This document shows positions 43,831-51,560 of a stretch of 58,335 bases of DNA, piece by piece. Positions within the stretch are counted from its first letter, which is position 1; every line of letters starts with the position of its first letter. This DNA is from CAZLYX01 sp964563885. Its GTDB lineage: Bacteria; Pseudomonadota; Gammaproteobacteria; Burkholderiales; Neisseriaceae. The stretch spans positions 1 through 58,335 of the forward strand of contig CAZLYX010000004.1 of assembly GCA_964563885.1 (NCBI GenBank), given 5' to 3'. The notes under the pieces were generated by a model. The model was not told the origin of the DNA. It ran no database searches and was given only the letters and a program-made list of their open reading frames with translations. The position numbers were made by a program, and so were the translations under genes.

Positions 43831-45198
43831 TTAATCTGTGGCAGCGGCTTGGGGTTTGCGCTTACGAGGCCGACGTTTGCGTTTTGGCGCTTCAATTTTT
43901 TGAATATTACTATCAGCTAAGCTGCCGCCAATCAGCTTAAAATCAGCCATCACACTGCGCTGTTCGTTGCTAACCTGCTGAAACTCTGTCCACCATTGCG
44001 CTAAAGCCTTATCAGCTTCACCCAATTGACTGCGCAACACTAAAAAGTCATACGCAGCACGAAACCGCGGTTGCGCTAATAGGCGAAACGGACGTGCGCC
44101 ACGTGTACTGTCAAATTGCGGCTGTAGAATCCAAATTTCGCGCATTGTGGCAGAAAATCGCTGTGGCACGCCCCAGCCTTTTTCGAGCTCATCGCGCAAA
44201 TCTATAATGGCCGTATTCATCGCTGCCACCGTTTTTTGGCCTTGATGCTGATATTGCTGCCAGCGCTGCGCCAATTGTGGCCATAAAATCGCTGCCAGCA
44301 CAAAACCAACGGAAACTGATTTATCTTCACGCAAACGTTCATCAGTATTATTAAGTGCCATGGTAACAATATTAGGCTGACCATCTTCACCAGCCTGCTG
44401 TAAAGCGTTTAACAATGGGTGAATATTGCTATTAATACCCAAACGACCAAGCTGCTGTAAGCACTGACGCGCATAACCCGACAACAACAATTTCATGATT
44501 TCATCAAACAAACGCGCTACTGGCTCTTGTTTTAAGCGCGCCGCATATTCAGGAATCGGCGCGGCGGTGGCTGCATCTACATCAAAACCCAATTTACCCG
44601 ACAATCTAACTGCTCGTAAAACCCGCACAGGGTCTTCTTTGTAACGCGCAGCTGGGTCGCCTATCATCACCAGTTTTCTATCAGCCACATCACCTACACC
44701 GTCATGAAAATCTAAAATTTGCTGGCGACTTGGGTCATAATACAAAGCATTACAGGTAAAATCTCGACGGCTCGCATCTTCTTCAATTGTGCCGTACGTA
44801 TTGTCTTTCATAATGCGGCCCTGCTCATTTTGATGCACTTCGCCAGCGCCGCGAAAAGTGGTGACTTCTATGGTTTCTGGCCCTAACATCACATGCACAA
44901 TTTGGAATCGGCGACCAATAATACGGCTTCGACGAAATATTTTACGTACTTCATCAGGCGTTGCATTAGTGGCCACATCAAAGTCTTTTGGCTCAATTCC
45001 AAGCAGTAAATCACGCACAGCACCGCCCACTACATAAGCCTCGAAGCCTTCTAGATGCAGCCTTTTTACCACTTTTTCAGCTGCAAAACTGAGCATATCA
45101 GCACTAATATGGTGTTCTTGAAACGGCAATACTTTTTTACGTATAGCCTTTTTAATGGAGTTGCCTGGTAAAACCCTATGCAGCCATTTTTTAAACAT
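43831..45198 (-). CDS. pcnB: poly(A) polymerase I
   Basis: 455 aa class II nucleotidyltransferase. VVGGAVRDLLLGIEPKDFDV holds the GG...D-x-D catalytic core; NATPDEVRKIFRRSRIIGRRF and EDPVRVLRAVR follow. The C-terminal tail is strongly basic (KRKRRPRKRK), as in PcnB rather than CCA-adding enzymes. Adds 3' poly(A) tails that promote RNA decay. The upstream space contains a DUS at 45350-45361. Confidence 0.92.
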   Translation of the reverse strand: MFKKWLHRVLPGNSIKKAIRKKVLPFQEHHISADMLSFAAEKVVKRLHLEGFEAYVVGGAVRDLLLGIEPKDFDVATNATPDEVRKIFRRSRIIGRRFQIVHVMLGPETIEVTTFRGAGEVHQNEQGRIMKDNTYGTIEEDASRRDFTCNALYYDPSRQQILDFHDGVGDVADRKLVMIGDPAARYKEDPVRVLRAVRLSGKLGFDVDAATAAPIPEYAARLKQEPVARLFDEIMKLLLSGYARQCLQQLGRLGINSNIHPLLNALQQAGEDGQPNIVTMALNNTDERLREDKSVSVGFVLAAILWPQLAQRWQQYQHQGQKTVAAMNTAIIDLRDELEKGWGVPQRFSATMREIWILQPQFDSTRGARPFRLLAQPRFRAAYDFLVLRSQLGEADKALAQWWTEFQQVSNEQRSVMADFKLIGGSLADSNIQKIEAPKRKRRPRKRKPQAAATD

Positions 45199-45418
45199 AA
45201 TAAAACAATCAATAAGTTAAAAGCCCCCGAAACGCAGCGGTTTCATAAAACCTTTGCAAGACAAACTGTCATTAAAACAATAGGCCGTGCAAAAGTTTCA
45301 GGTAGCTTTGATTATCCAACAAGAAATATCGTGCAGCATTATACCGCAAAGGCTACCTGAAAAACATTTATCAGCTATAATACGCGCGAATACCCTTTCA
45401 AAATTTAAGGAGCCTAAT

Positions 45419-45604
45419 ATGTATGACTACCAATCTGACGCCACAAAATTTATAGATGCTTATTTAGAGAAAAATCCTAAAGAAGCAGAAGAGCGCATGA
45501 AAAATCGCAACATGTTATGGGACATAGAATTAAGCCCAGAAGAACAGGCCAACTTTGAAGCTGCTGCACTGGCCAAAAAACCTTACGCTTACCAGCCAGA
45601 TTAA
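45419..45604 (+). CDS. DUF3460 family protein, 61 aa
   Basis: 61 aa from ATG 45419 (MYDYQSDATKFIDAYLEKNP) with AAGGAG 7 nt upstream. A longer in-frame reading from 45287 crosses a DUS and is rejected. Small acidic/basic helical protein of the beta-proteobacterial DUF3460 family, function unknown. The methyltransferase gene starts 14 bp later, so they form an operon. Confidence 0.85.
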   Translation: MYDYQSDATKFIDAYLEKNPKEAEERMKNRNMLWDIELSPEEQANFEAAALAKKPYAYQPD

Positions 45605-45618
45605 ATCAGCCCACCAGC

Positions 45619-46287
45619 ATGTCTGCCGAATCCACTGCGGTTACACCTGAATTAATCGCTTATTTGCGCCAAATCAGTGAGCCTGAGCACCCAGCTTTAA
45701 CAGAGCTTCGTGCTGAAACGCTCACTCATCGCTTAGGCAAAATGGCAATTGCGCCTGAACAAGCAGCATTGCTTACTTGGTTGGCCCGTTTAATGCGGGC
45801 AGAGCGTTATTTAGAGGTTGGTGTATTTACTGGCTACAGCAGCACCGCCATGGCACTAGCTTTGCCGCAACATGGTCATATAACAGCATGTGATATCAAC
45901 GTGAGTTTTACCAACATTGCGCGGCGCTCATGGCAGCGCGCAGGCGTAGAGCATAAAATCACCTTGCACTTACAGCCAGCCCTGCTTACCTTAGACGAGC
46001 TGATTGACAACGGCGAAGCCAATAGCTACGACATTGCTCTGATTGATGCCGATAAACCACCCACTCCGTATTACTACGAACGCTGCTTGCAGCTGGTGCG
46101 CAGTGGAGGTCTTATCGCCATTGATAATGTATTGTTGGGTGGACGTGTGATGCAAGAAAGCGTTAGCAGGCCTCCGCCAAGCTTATTAGTGTTGCAACAA
46201 TTTAACGCTGCTCTACCCTCAGACAATCGCATTATTCCCATTACCCTGCCTGTGGGCGATGGCCTAACCCTGTTATTAAAAAAATAA
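45619..46287 (+). CDS. SAM-dependent O-methyltransferase (COMT-like)
   Basis: 222 aa class I methyltransferase. SAM-binding motif I LEVGVFTGYSSTAMALAL, acidic motif ITACDINVSF, and metal/catalytic region DIALIDADKPPTPYYYE with AIDNVLLGGRV, as in the CCoAOMT/COMT-type family (PF01596). Substrate unknown. Directly downstream of DUF3460; a lipoprotein gene follows after 47 bp. Confidence 0.88.
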   Translation: MSAESTAVTPELIAYLRQISEPEHPALTELRAETLTHRLGKMAIAPEQAALLTWLARLMRAERYLEVGVFTGYSSTAMALALPQHGHITACDINVSFTNIARRSWQRAGVEHKITLHLQPALLTLDELIDNGEANSYDIALIDADKPPTPYYYERCLQLVRSGGLIAIDNVLLGGRVMQESVSRPPPSLLVLQQFNAALPSDNRIIPITLPVGDGLTLLLKK

Positions 46288-46334
46288 AATAGCCGCCTCA
46301 CCCAAGCCAAGCATTAATCTGGACGCTAAACGGT

Positions 46335-47048
46335 ATGAATAAACACACACTACGCCTACTTTGCATACTCTCACTCAACGCCTGCGTTAGCTTACCTGTG
46401 GCTGATTCAAATACAACACTGCCACCAGCAACACCAGCAGTAACAATAAATGTGCCAACAGTCAGCCCTACTATTCCATATCCCATCTTGAGCAACCAAC
46501 ATCAGATTGACCAGCTAGGTATTCAAGTAGCTCGTCTGGAGCAACATATTGAACACTTGCAAACACGCCTACAACAATTAGAACGTGCTTCTTCGTCTAG
46601 CAATATACAGCGCAATACTCGCCCCACTCGCCCCACGCAATATGTACCCATTACCACAACTGAATCGACTGCGCCCACCCAATCCATCAGCAACTTTAGC
46701 AAAGCACAGCAGCAATACCGCAACGGCCGTTACAACACCGCCATCAATCTACTTAAAAACGCCGACAGCGGTGGCAACGGCAGCGATATTGATCGCCAAA
46801 GCATGTATTTGCTGTTGCAAAGCCATCAACGCTTGGCCAATTGTGAAAGCGTGATTAATCTTGGCAACCGCTATGTATCACGTTTTCGCGCTTCTGCCGA
46901 AGCCCCTGAAGCCTTAGACAGCGTTGCACAATGTCAACACCGCTTACAGCAAAAAGATGTTGCCAGAGACACTTGGCGCAAGCTGATTCAAACCTATCCT
47001 GACAGCGCTGCCGCCAAGCGCGCACATCAACAAATACTTAAACGCTAA
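46335..47048 (+). CDS. coiled-coil and TPR lipoprotein, YbgF/CpoB-like
   Basis: 237 aa. N-terminal signal with lipobox LNAC (Cys17), a Pro/Thr-rich linker, a coiled-coil segment HQIDQLGIQVARLEQHIEHL running into LQTRLQQLERA, a second low-complexity linker, then TPR-like helices (FSKAQQQYRNGRYNTAINLL; DTWRKLIQTYPDSAAAKRAH). This is the architecture of CpoB/YbgF, which coordinates peptidoglycan synthesis with Tol-Pal, but the tol genes are not nearby, so the role is not assigned firmly. Confidence 0.7.
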   Translation: MNKHTLRLLCILSLNACVSLPVADSNTTLPPATPAVTINVPTVSPTIPYPILSNQHQIDQLGIQVARLEQHIEHLQTRLQQLERASSSSNIQRNTRPTRPTQYVPITTTESTAPTQSISNFSKAQQQYRNGRYNTAINLLKNADSGGNGSDIDRQSMYLLLQSHQRLANCESVINLGNRYVSRFRASAEAPEALDSVAQCQHRLQQKDVARDTWRKLIQTYPDSAAAKRAHQQILKR

Positions 47049-47126
47049 AGCAGATTAAGCATTCATTCTTTCAGGTAGCCTCACAATTAAGCTGCCGATT
47101 TTTCCCCACCAGCAAAGGAAAACACC

Positions 47127-47612
47127 ATGATTCAAATAGGCATCATTATGGGCAGCAATAGCGACTGGCCTGTTATGCAACACGCTGCCCAATTTTTAGA
47201 GCAATTTGGCATTGCCTATGAAACCAAAGTTGTTTCTGCACACCGCACACCAGACTTAATGTTTGAATACGCCTCTAGCGCACGCGAACGCGGCTTACAA
47301 GCCATCATCGCAGGCGCAGGCGGCGCAGCACACTTACCGGGCATGGTTGCCTCTAAAACCACTTTGCCCGTATTAGGTGTGCCCGTTCCCAGCAAATACT
47401 TGCGTGGTGAAGATTCATTATTGTCTATTGTGCAAATGCCCAAAGGCATTCCCGTGGCCACTTTTGCCATTGGCGAAGCAGGCGCAGCCAATGCTGCTTT
47501 ATTTGCCGTTGCACTACTGGCCAACCAAAATCCAGATTTAGCAGCAAAGCTGGCCGAGTTTCGCATTCAACAAGAACAAACCGTTTTAGCCATGAATTTA
47601 CCCACAACTTAA
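47127..47612 (+). CDS. purE: N5-carboxyaminoimidazole ribonucleotide mutase
   Basis: 161 aa class I PurE. MGSNSDWPVMQHAA, SAHRTPDLMFEYA and AGAGGAAHLPGMVA are the substrate-binding motifs. Purine synthesis step converting N5-CAIR to CAIR. purK is not adjacent. A DUS at 47070-47081 precedes it and a DUS terminator follows. Confidence 0.97.
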   Translation: MIQIGIIMGSNSDWPVMQHAAQFLEQFGIAYETKVVSAHRTPDLMFEYASSARERGLQAIIAGAGGAAHLPGMVASKTTLPVLGVPVPSKYLRGEDSLLSIVQMPKGIPVATFAIGEAGAANAALFAVALLANQNPDLAAKLAEFRIQQEQTVLAMNLPTT

Positions 47613-47636
47613 TAAGCCCATGCCTATATAATTAAA

Positions 47637-47669
47637 AAGGCTACCTGAAAGCGTTTCAGGTAGCCTTTT
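47637..47669. terminator. DUS hairpin terminator after purE
   Basis: AGGCTACCTGAA (47638-47649) and TTCAGGTAGCCT (47655-47666) with a 5-nt loop and AAAA/TTTT flanks. This is the last uptake sequence before the end of the window. Confidence 0.88.
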
Positions 47670-47782
47670 CTTTGATTAATTTTATTAATACCCCTATTTA
47701 ACATTCATGTGCAGAGCTTGCCAAATCAGCATCTAGCCACTAAAGTTAAACCCATCCAAATCGTTGATAAAAGAGAAAAGCC

Positions 47783-48574
47783 ATGCTGTTTGTATTATCG
47801 CCTGCTAAAAATCTTAATGAGCAAGACCCCGCGCCCATAAGTACCCATACTCAGCCCGAGCTATTGGCCGAAGCCGAACAACTTATGGCCGAGCTTAAAC
47901 GCTTAGCGCCACAAGACATCGCCACCTTAATGCACGTTTCCGACAAAATCGCCTTGCTCAACACAGAACGCAATGCCGCTTGGCACACCCCGTTTACACC
48001 AGACAATGCCAAACAAGCCATATATTTATTTAATGGCGATGTATATGAAGGCATTGCCGCCGATACGCTACCTGAAACAGGCATCAACTACCTACAACAA
48101 CATCTGCGCCTGCTTTCTGGTCTTTATGGTCTTTTGCGCCCGCTCGATTTAATCCAGCCTTATCGCCTAGAAATGGGCACCAAATTTGTTAATACCCGCG
48201 GCAAAAACCTATATGAATATTGGGGCGAACGCATCACCAACGCACTCAACAGCATCTTGGCAACCCAGCCCAATCCCACTTTAATCAATCTTGCTTCGCA
48301 GGAATACTTTAAGTCGGTCAAACCAATAAAACTCAACACTCGCATCATCACCCCAGTATTTAAAGATGAAAAAAATGGCCAATACAAAATCATCAGTTTC
48401 TACGCCAAGCGCGCTCGTGGCTTAATGGTGCGCTATGCTGCCGACCATGCGCTCAGCGATCCTGAAGCACTCAAACAATTTGATTACGCAGGCTATCAAT
48501 ACAACGAAGCCGCATCATCAGAAAATGAATGGGTGTTTTTACGCACCGAGCAATCTGCAGAGCAATCTAAGTAA
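47783..48574 (+). CDS. yaaA: peroxide stress protein YaaA (DUF328)
   Basis: 263 aa. MLFVLSPAKNLNEQDPA and LSGLYGLLRPLDLIQPYRLEMG are the signature blocks, with INLASQEYFKSVK and ISFYAKRARGLMVRY later. In E. coli YaaA limits intracellular iron and damage during hydrogen peroxide stress. Monocistronic, followed by the tRNA-Ser promoter. Confidence 0.95.
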   Translation: MLFVLSPAKNLNEQDPAPISTHTQPELLAEAEQLMAELKRLAPQDIATLMHVSDKIALLNTERNAAWHTPFTPDNAKQAIYLFNGDVYEGIAADTLPETGINYLQQHLRLLSGLYGLLRPLDLIQPYRLEMGTKFVNTRGKNLYEYWGERITNALNSILATQPNPTLINLASQEYFKSVKPIKLNTRIITPVFKDEKNGQYKIISFYAKRARGLMVRYAADHALSDPEALKQFDYAGYQYNEAASSENEWVFLRTEQSAEQSK

Positions 48575-48608
48575 AATAGCTCATTAACAGCGATTGTTAA
48601 TAAAACAC

Positions 48609-48637
48609 TTGGCAAAATTTAACGAGCTGTATATAAT
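48609..48637 (+). promoter_or_regulatory. sigma-70 promoter of the tRNA-Ser cluster
   Basis: TTGGCA (48609-48614), 17-bp spacer, TATAAT (48632-48637), followed by a GC-rich discriminator (ACGCGG) typical of stable-RNA promoters under stringent control. The first tRNA begins 17 nt after the -10. Confidence 0.85.
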
Positions 48638-48653
48638 ACGCGGTTCAAGAAAA

Positions 48654-48743
<90 letters not shown>

Positions 48744-48765
48744 ATCTTGAAAATGCTCTAAATTT

Positions 48766-48855
<90 letters not shown>

Positions 48856-48877
48856 ATCTTGAAAATGCTCTAAATTT

Positions 48878-48967
<90 letters not shown>

Positions 48968-48978
48968 GATTATAAGAT

Positions 48979-49004
48979 AACCCTTTGATTCTAAAGGGTT
49001 TTTT
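48979..49004 (+). terminator. terminator downstream of the tRNA cluster (element-borne)
   Basis: AACCCTTT pairs with AAAGGGTT, 6-nt loop GATTCT, then TTTT. It belongs to the element and replaces the original tRNA terminator, which is now beyond attR at 58302-58328. Confidence 0.85.
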
Positions 49005-49020
49005 CCGCCTAAAATTCGTG

Positions 49021-49047
49021 GTAGTACCCTCAGTAGTACCATTGGCA
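49021..49047. repeat. left terminal repeat of the element (GTAGTACC pair)
   Basis: GTAGTACCCTCA followed by GTAGTACC and TTGGCA: two GTAGTACC half-units 12 bp apart. The same 27-bp block occurs at 58129-58155 with two differences and in the same orientation. Candidate arm-type integrase or AlpA binding sites. Confidence 0.75.
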
Positions 49048-49156
49048 AACGCGTTATTCTTAAACGCTGATAGCACAGACACCCTCTCCTCTTTTTTAGT
49101 CCAGCGATTCTGATTGTGACTCTTATCTCAGTCTGCTCTTTAACCTAGCTTCTTTT

Positions 49157-49184
49157 TTGCCATTCATAAAAAATGCACTATCTT
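49157..49184 (+). promoter_or_regulatory. possible csrA promoter
   Basis: TTGCCA (49157-49162), 16-bp spacer, TATCTT (49179-49184), giving an mRNA leader of about 45 nt. Plausible but not strong. Confidence 0.4.
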
Positions 49185-49235
49185 AAAGTTGAGCATTACT
49201 CAAACGGACTTCTAGGCAATCAAAGGGGTAACACA

Positions 49236-49439
49236 ATGCTAATTTTGAGCAGGCGTATCGGTGAGACAATCCAGCTTGGTGACGAGGTAACTGTCACGGT
49301 TTTGAGCTTAAAGGGTAATCAGGTGCGCATCGGCATCAATGCCCCAATAGATATAGAAGTGCATCGCCAAGAAATATACGAACGCTTAAAAAAGAATCGA
49401 GCCAGTAACTCAAGCCATGCTGGAGTGGCGCGCATATAA
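49236..49439 (+). CDS. csrA: CsrA-type carbon storage regulator on the element
   Basis: 67 aa from ATG 49236 after AAAGGGG; a 21-residue upstream extension is rejected because CsrA begins MLILSRRIGETIQLGD. RNA-binding residues Leu4 and Arg44 (EVHRQEIYERL) are conserved, and VTVLSLKGNQVRIGINAP is the core. CsrA dimers bind GGA motifs in mRNA leaders and block or stabilise translation. This copy lies inside the element next to attL, so it is mobile and could reprogram host or helper-phage mRNAs. The C-terminal tail differs from host-type CsrA. Confidence 0.93.
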   Translation: MLILSRRIGETIQLGDEVTVTVLSLKGNQVRIGINAPIDIEVHRQEIYERLKKNRASNSSHAGVARI

Positions 49440-49559
49440 AACGCATACTATTAAAGTGGGTTTCGTTAGCATAAGCTCCTATCAATCTCCCTGCCCATGA
49501 CTCGCTGTGTTTCGGCACGCTTGCTATAGCTGTTTACTAAAAGACTGTTAGAGGTATAT

Positions 49560-49997
49560 ATGATAATTGCATTTTTTGTAATTTTAATAATAGCTGTTGT
49601 AGTGTTTTATATTAAGAAAAACTCTGTATCTGTAAGGGTTAATCTGCCTGGCCCAGGAACCTATGAATTTGATATTGTTGGTGAGGCAAGCTACCAAAAA
49701 GCTCTTTCTAAAATATGTGGTGGAAAGAAAGAGGATAGTGCAAAGCAATACGTCGAGGCTGAACTGTATCTGGAGAATGATAATCCTCACGACAATAAAG
49801 CCGTATGTGTAACTATAAAAGGACAGACAGTTGGTTACTTGTCACGAAATGATGCACGTGCGTTTCGTAAGCAAGTGAAAGAGTTAGAAAATAAAAAACC
49901 AACATTTTTATGCAAAGCTCTTATTGTTGGCGGTTGGAGTAGATCAAAAAGCGATAAAGGTAATTTTGGAGTGAAATTAGACTTGCCTGTCGCATAA
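49560..49997 (+). CDS. membrane-anchored HIRAN-domain protein, 145 aa
   Basis: One N-terminal membrane helix (MIIAFFVILIIAVVVFYIKK) followed by a domain with the HIRAN pattern: YEFDIVGEASYQKAL, then VEAELYLENDNPHDNKAVCV and IKGQTVGYLSRNDARAF. HIRAN domains bind DNA ends or stalled forks in larger repair enzymes; a short membrane-tethered version has no defined function. RBS AGAGG. It follows csrA on the plus strand, in the accessory slot near attL, so defence or superinfection control is possible but inferred. Confidence 0.7.
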   Translation: MIIAFFVILIIAVVVFYIKKNSVSVRVNLPGPGTYEFDIVGEASYQKALSKICGGKKEDSAKQYVEAELYLENDNPHDNKAVCVTIKGQTVGYLSRNDARAFRKQVKELENKKPTFLCKALIVGGWSRSKSDKGNFGVKLDLPVA

Positions 49998-50020
49998 TTC
50001 CCGAATAAAACAGCAAGAAC

Positions 50021-50260
50021 TTATTCTCTGTGCTCGCTGTACTTCGGTATCAGTGCCTCAATACTTCTGCGGTGCTGGCTGTACTCTTTGTTTAAGGATG
50101 TAGAGTTATTTGCTGTACATGCCGGTATGCCGCCAAAGCGAGCAACCCAGCGCCTTGGGCGTGAATAGCCCCAATCTTCGGCCGCCTTAATCGCTAGCCT
50201 AATTTGCTGTTGATGGATTCCAATTAAAAACCTGTCCGAGTATTCGTACATGACCGGCAT
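50021..50260 (-). CDS. hypothetical phage protein, 79 aa
   Basis: Not recognised. MPVMYEYSDRFLIGIHQQQI then KAAEDWGYSRPRRWVARFGG, basic overall. Its ATG overlaps the stop of the terminase-small-like gene (TGATG), so it is translationally coupled and is the last gene of the minus-strand block. Convergent with the HIRAN gene, 24 bp apart. Confidence 0.65.
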   Translation of the reverse strand: MPVMYEYSDRFLIGIHQQQIRLAIKAAEDWGYSRPRRWVARFGGIPACTANNSTSLNKEYSQHRRSIEALIPKYSEHRE

Positions 50261-50739
50261 CAGGTGACAATCTTCAACGGTGGCTTACTCGCGCCAAAAC
50301 GCTGCGCACGAATAACCTTTTCTGCTTTGTCCTGTCGTTGTTCTTTTATACCTTTTTCGCTGGCCTTTGTTACTGTGAAACTGGCTAAACTCTTCGCCGC
50401 TTCGAGACGAATTTTAGGATCCTCCATAGCCTCGTTCATCAGATGCCGCATGTAAGCCAAAGGACATGTGAATTCTTTATTTGAGACTACTTTAGAGCGC
50501 TCAGCAATTCTTTGTGCTGCTATGGCTGCGGCTGGTTGTCGTGTCTTCTTAGCCTCGCTGATAGGTGCATCAGGATCAAAGCCCAGTCTTTTCATGTGTG
50601 CCATAACGGTGGGGTTTTTCTCATACCTGCTAGCTGAACTACTGGCCGATGTTGGAGGTACACCGGCAGCGAGTGCAGCGGCTTTTTTAGGCAATCCAGC
50701 CGCCCTATTTTCTGCATACAATCGCTGCTTATGTCTCAT
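50260..50739 (-). CDS. terminase small subunit-like protein
   Basis: 159 aa. The N-terminal part (RLYAENRAAGLPKKAAALAA, then ASRYEKNPTVMAHMKRLGF) resembles the DNA-binding helix-turn-helix of phage terminase small subunits, and the C-terminal PLAYMRHLMNEAMEDPKIRL plus EAAKSLASF resembles their oligomerisation/ending segment. TerS chooses the DNA to be packaged. No large terminase is present, so this would redirect a helper's TerL, as in PICIs. Assigned by pattern only. Confidence 0.65.
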   Translation of the reverse strand: MRHKQRLYAENRAAGLPKKAAALAAGVPPTSASSSASRYEKNPTVMAHMKRLGFDPDAPISEAKKTRQPAAAIAAQRIAERSKVVSNKEFTCPLAYMRHLMNEAMEDPKIRLEAAKSLASFTVTKASEKGIKEQRQDKAEKVIRAQRFGASKPPLKIVT

Positions 50740-50856
50740 TTTATTAAACCTCTGGTCTGTTAGCAGTTTTGATTTTGTCGATTAAGTACCTCGGTGGCTG
50801 TGTGTGTGGTTTCGGGATAACTTTTTCGATGTTTAAAAAAAGTGCCCCGCCCGCTG

Positions 50857-51165
50857 TTAATGCACGGTCTCTGCCATGCTCCACGCTGCTGTGGCTCGTT
50901 CTGTGGCGGTCTTGGTTGCACTTGATACAAGCGTGCTAGTTATGCTTTCTTCAAGCTCATAGCGCCTGCTATCAAGCTCAGCTAACGGATCGTTGAAAGT
51001 CGCTGTGATATATTCGCCATGGCTAACGGTAACGATTGCTAGCAATGCTGTCGGGTCGCTTTCCACCTGATCGACTTGAACGTCAATAAGCGCTGTTCTT
51101 GAGTTCGCGTTAATAGCTGCCTTGTAATCATCAGTGAGCTGGGTCAGTGCTTTTTCTAATGTCAT
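50857..51165 (-). CDS. hypothetical phage protein, 102 aa
   Basis: Not recognised. MTLEKALTQLTDDYKAAINA, an Ala/Thr-rich acidic protein with VTVSHGEYITATFND in the middle and a helical C terminus. It starts in an ATGA overlap with the preceding 49-aa gene, so is coupled to the capsid block. Could be a head-assembly accessory protein; 117 bp with no clear start separate it from the next gene. Confidence 0.65.
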   Translation of the reverse strand: MTLEKALTQLTDDYKAAINANSRTALIDVQVDQVESDPTALLAIVTVSHGEYITATFNDPLAELDSRRYELEESITSTLVSSATKTATERATAAWSMAETVH

Positions 51166-51311
51166 AGCTGCGCCTCCAGTTCAGCGAGACGCATTTCTAA
51201 CATGCCCACTCTGTCCTGCAATTCTTCAATCAGCTTTAAAGGCTCTGCAACTTCTTGAGCCACAAAACCCTTTAGCACTTCTCCGAACTCTTCAATCGTG
51301 AGGTTAATCAT
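51162..51311 (-). CDS. small coiled-coil protein, 49 aa
   Basis: MINLTIEEFGEVLKGFVAQE followed by EELQDRVGMLEMRLAELEAQ: mostly one amphipathic heptad helix. It overlaps both neighbours by ATGA (51308-51311 and 51162-51165), which strongly supports translation. Its second half resembles the C terminus of the 82-aa neighbour (EDLQDRVGILEVLIEEL), suggesting duplication or a shared partner. Confidence 0.7.
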   Translation of the reverse strand: MINLTIEEFGEVLKGFVAQEVAEPLKLIEELQDRVGMLEMRLAELEAQL

Positions 51312-51556
51312 TTGGTAAAGACTCCTACTCTCAGCTCTTCAATAAGCACTTCTAAGATGCCTACACGGTCTTGCAAGTCTTCAATCATATCCAAGTGACC
51401 GGCTAACTCTTTGGCCGTAATGGCGACCACAGCACCACCCATTGCAGCCACTGCGCTAACCATACCGGCGCTATCCTTGCTGCCTTCCGGCGCGGCTTTA
51501 TGTCCGCGCACCATAGCTGCAACAATGTTTTCAGCGGTGTCATCAGGTAATTTCAT
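51308..51556 (-). CDS. small phage protein with C-terminal coiled coil, 82 aa
   Basis: Started at ATG 51556 (MKLPDDTAENIVAAMVRGHK), 4 nt after the capsid stop; the longer frame overlapping the capsid gene is rejected. Ala-rich middle (MVSAVAAMGGAVVAITAKEL), then the coiled-coil motif EDLQDRVGILEVLIEEL. Function unknown; position next to the capsid gene suggests a head or decoration role. Confidence 0.65.
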   Translation of the reverse strand: MKLPDDTAENIVAAMVRGHKAAPEGSKDSAGMVSAVAAMGGAVVAITAKELAGHLDMIEDLQDRVGILEVLIEELRVGVFTK

Positions 51557-51560
51557 AGAA

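Noticed and set aside
43779..43895. Upstream start for folK
   Set aside because: It overlaps the end of pcnB in another frame and adds non-HPPK sequence; MNNAVWKTAVIALGSN is the normal start.
1289..47669. Many 12-bp repeats resembling a dispersed CRISPR or REP family
   Set aside because: They are DNA uptake sequences: no regular spacing, often inverted pairs at gene ends, and no cas genes.
50740..50856. Extra small gene between the TerS-like gene and the 102-aa gene
   Set aside because: An open frame ending just before the TerS start exists on the minus strand (ending KTANRPEV) but has no ATG, GTG or TTG start with an RBS.
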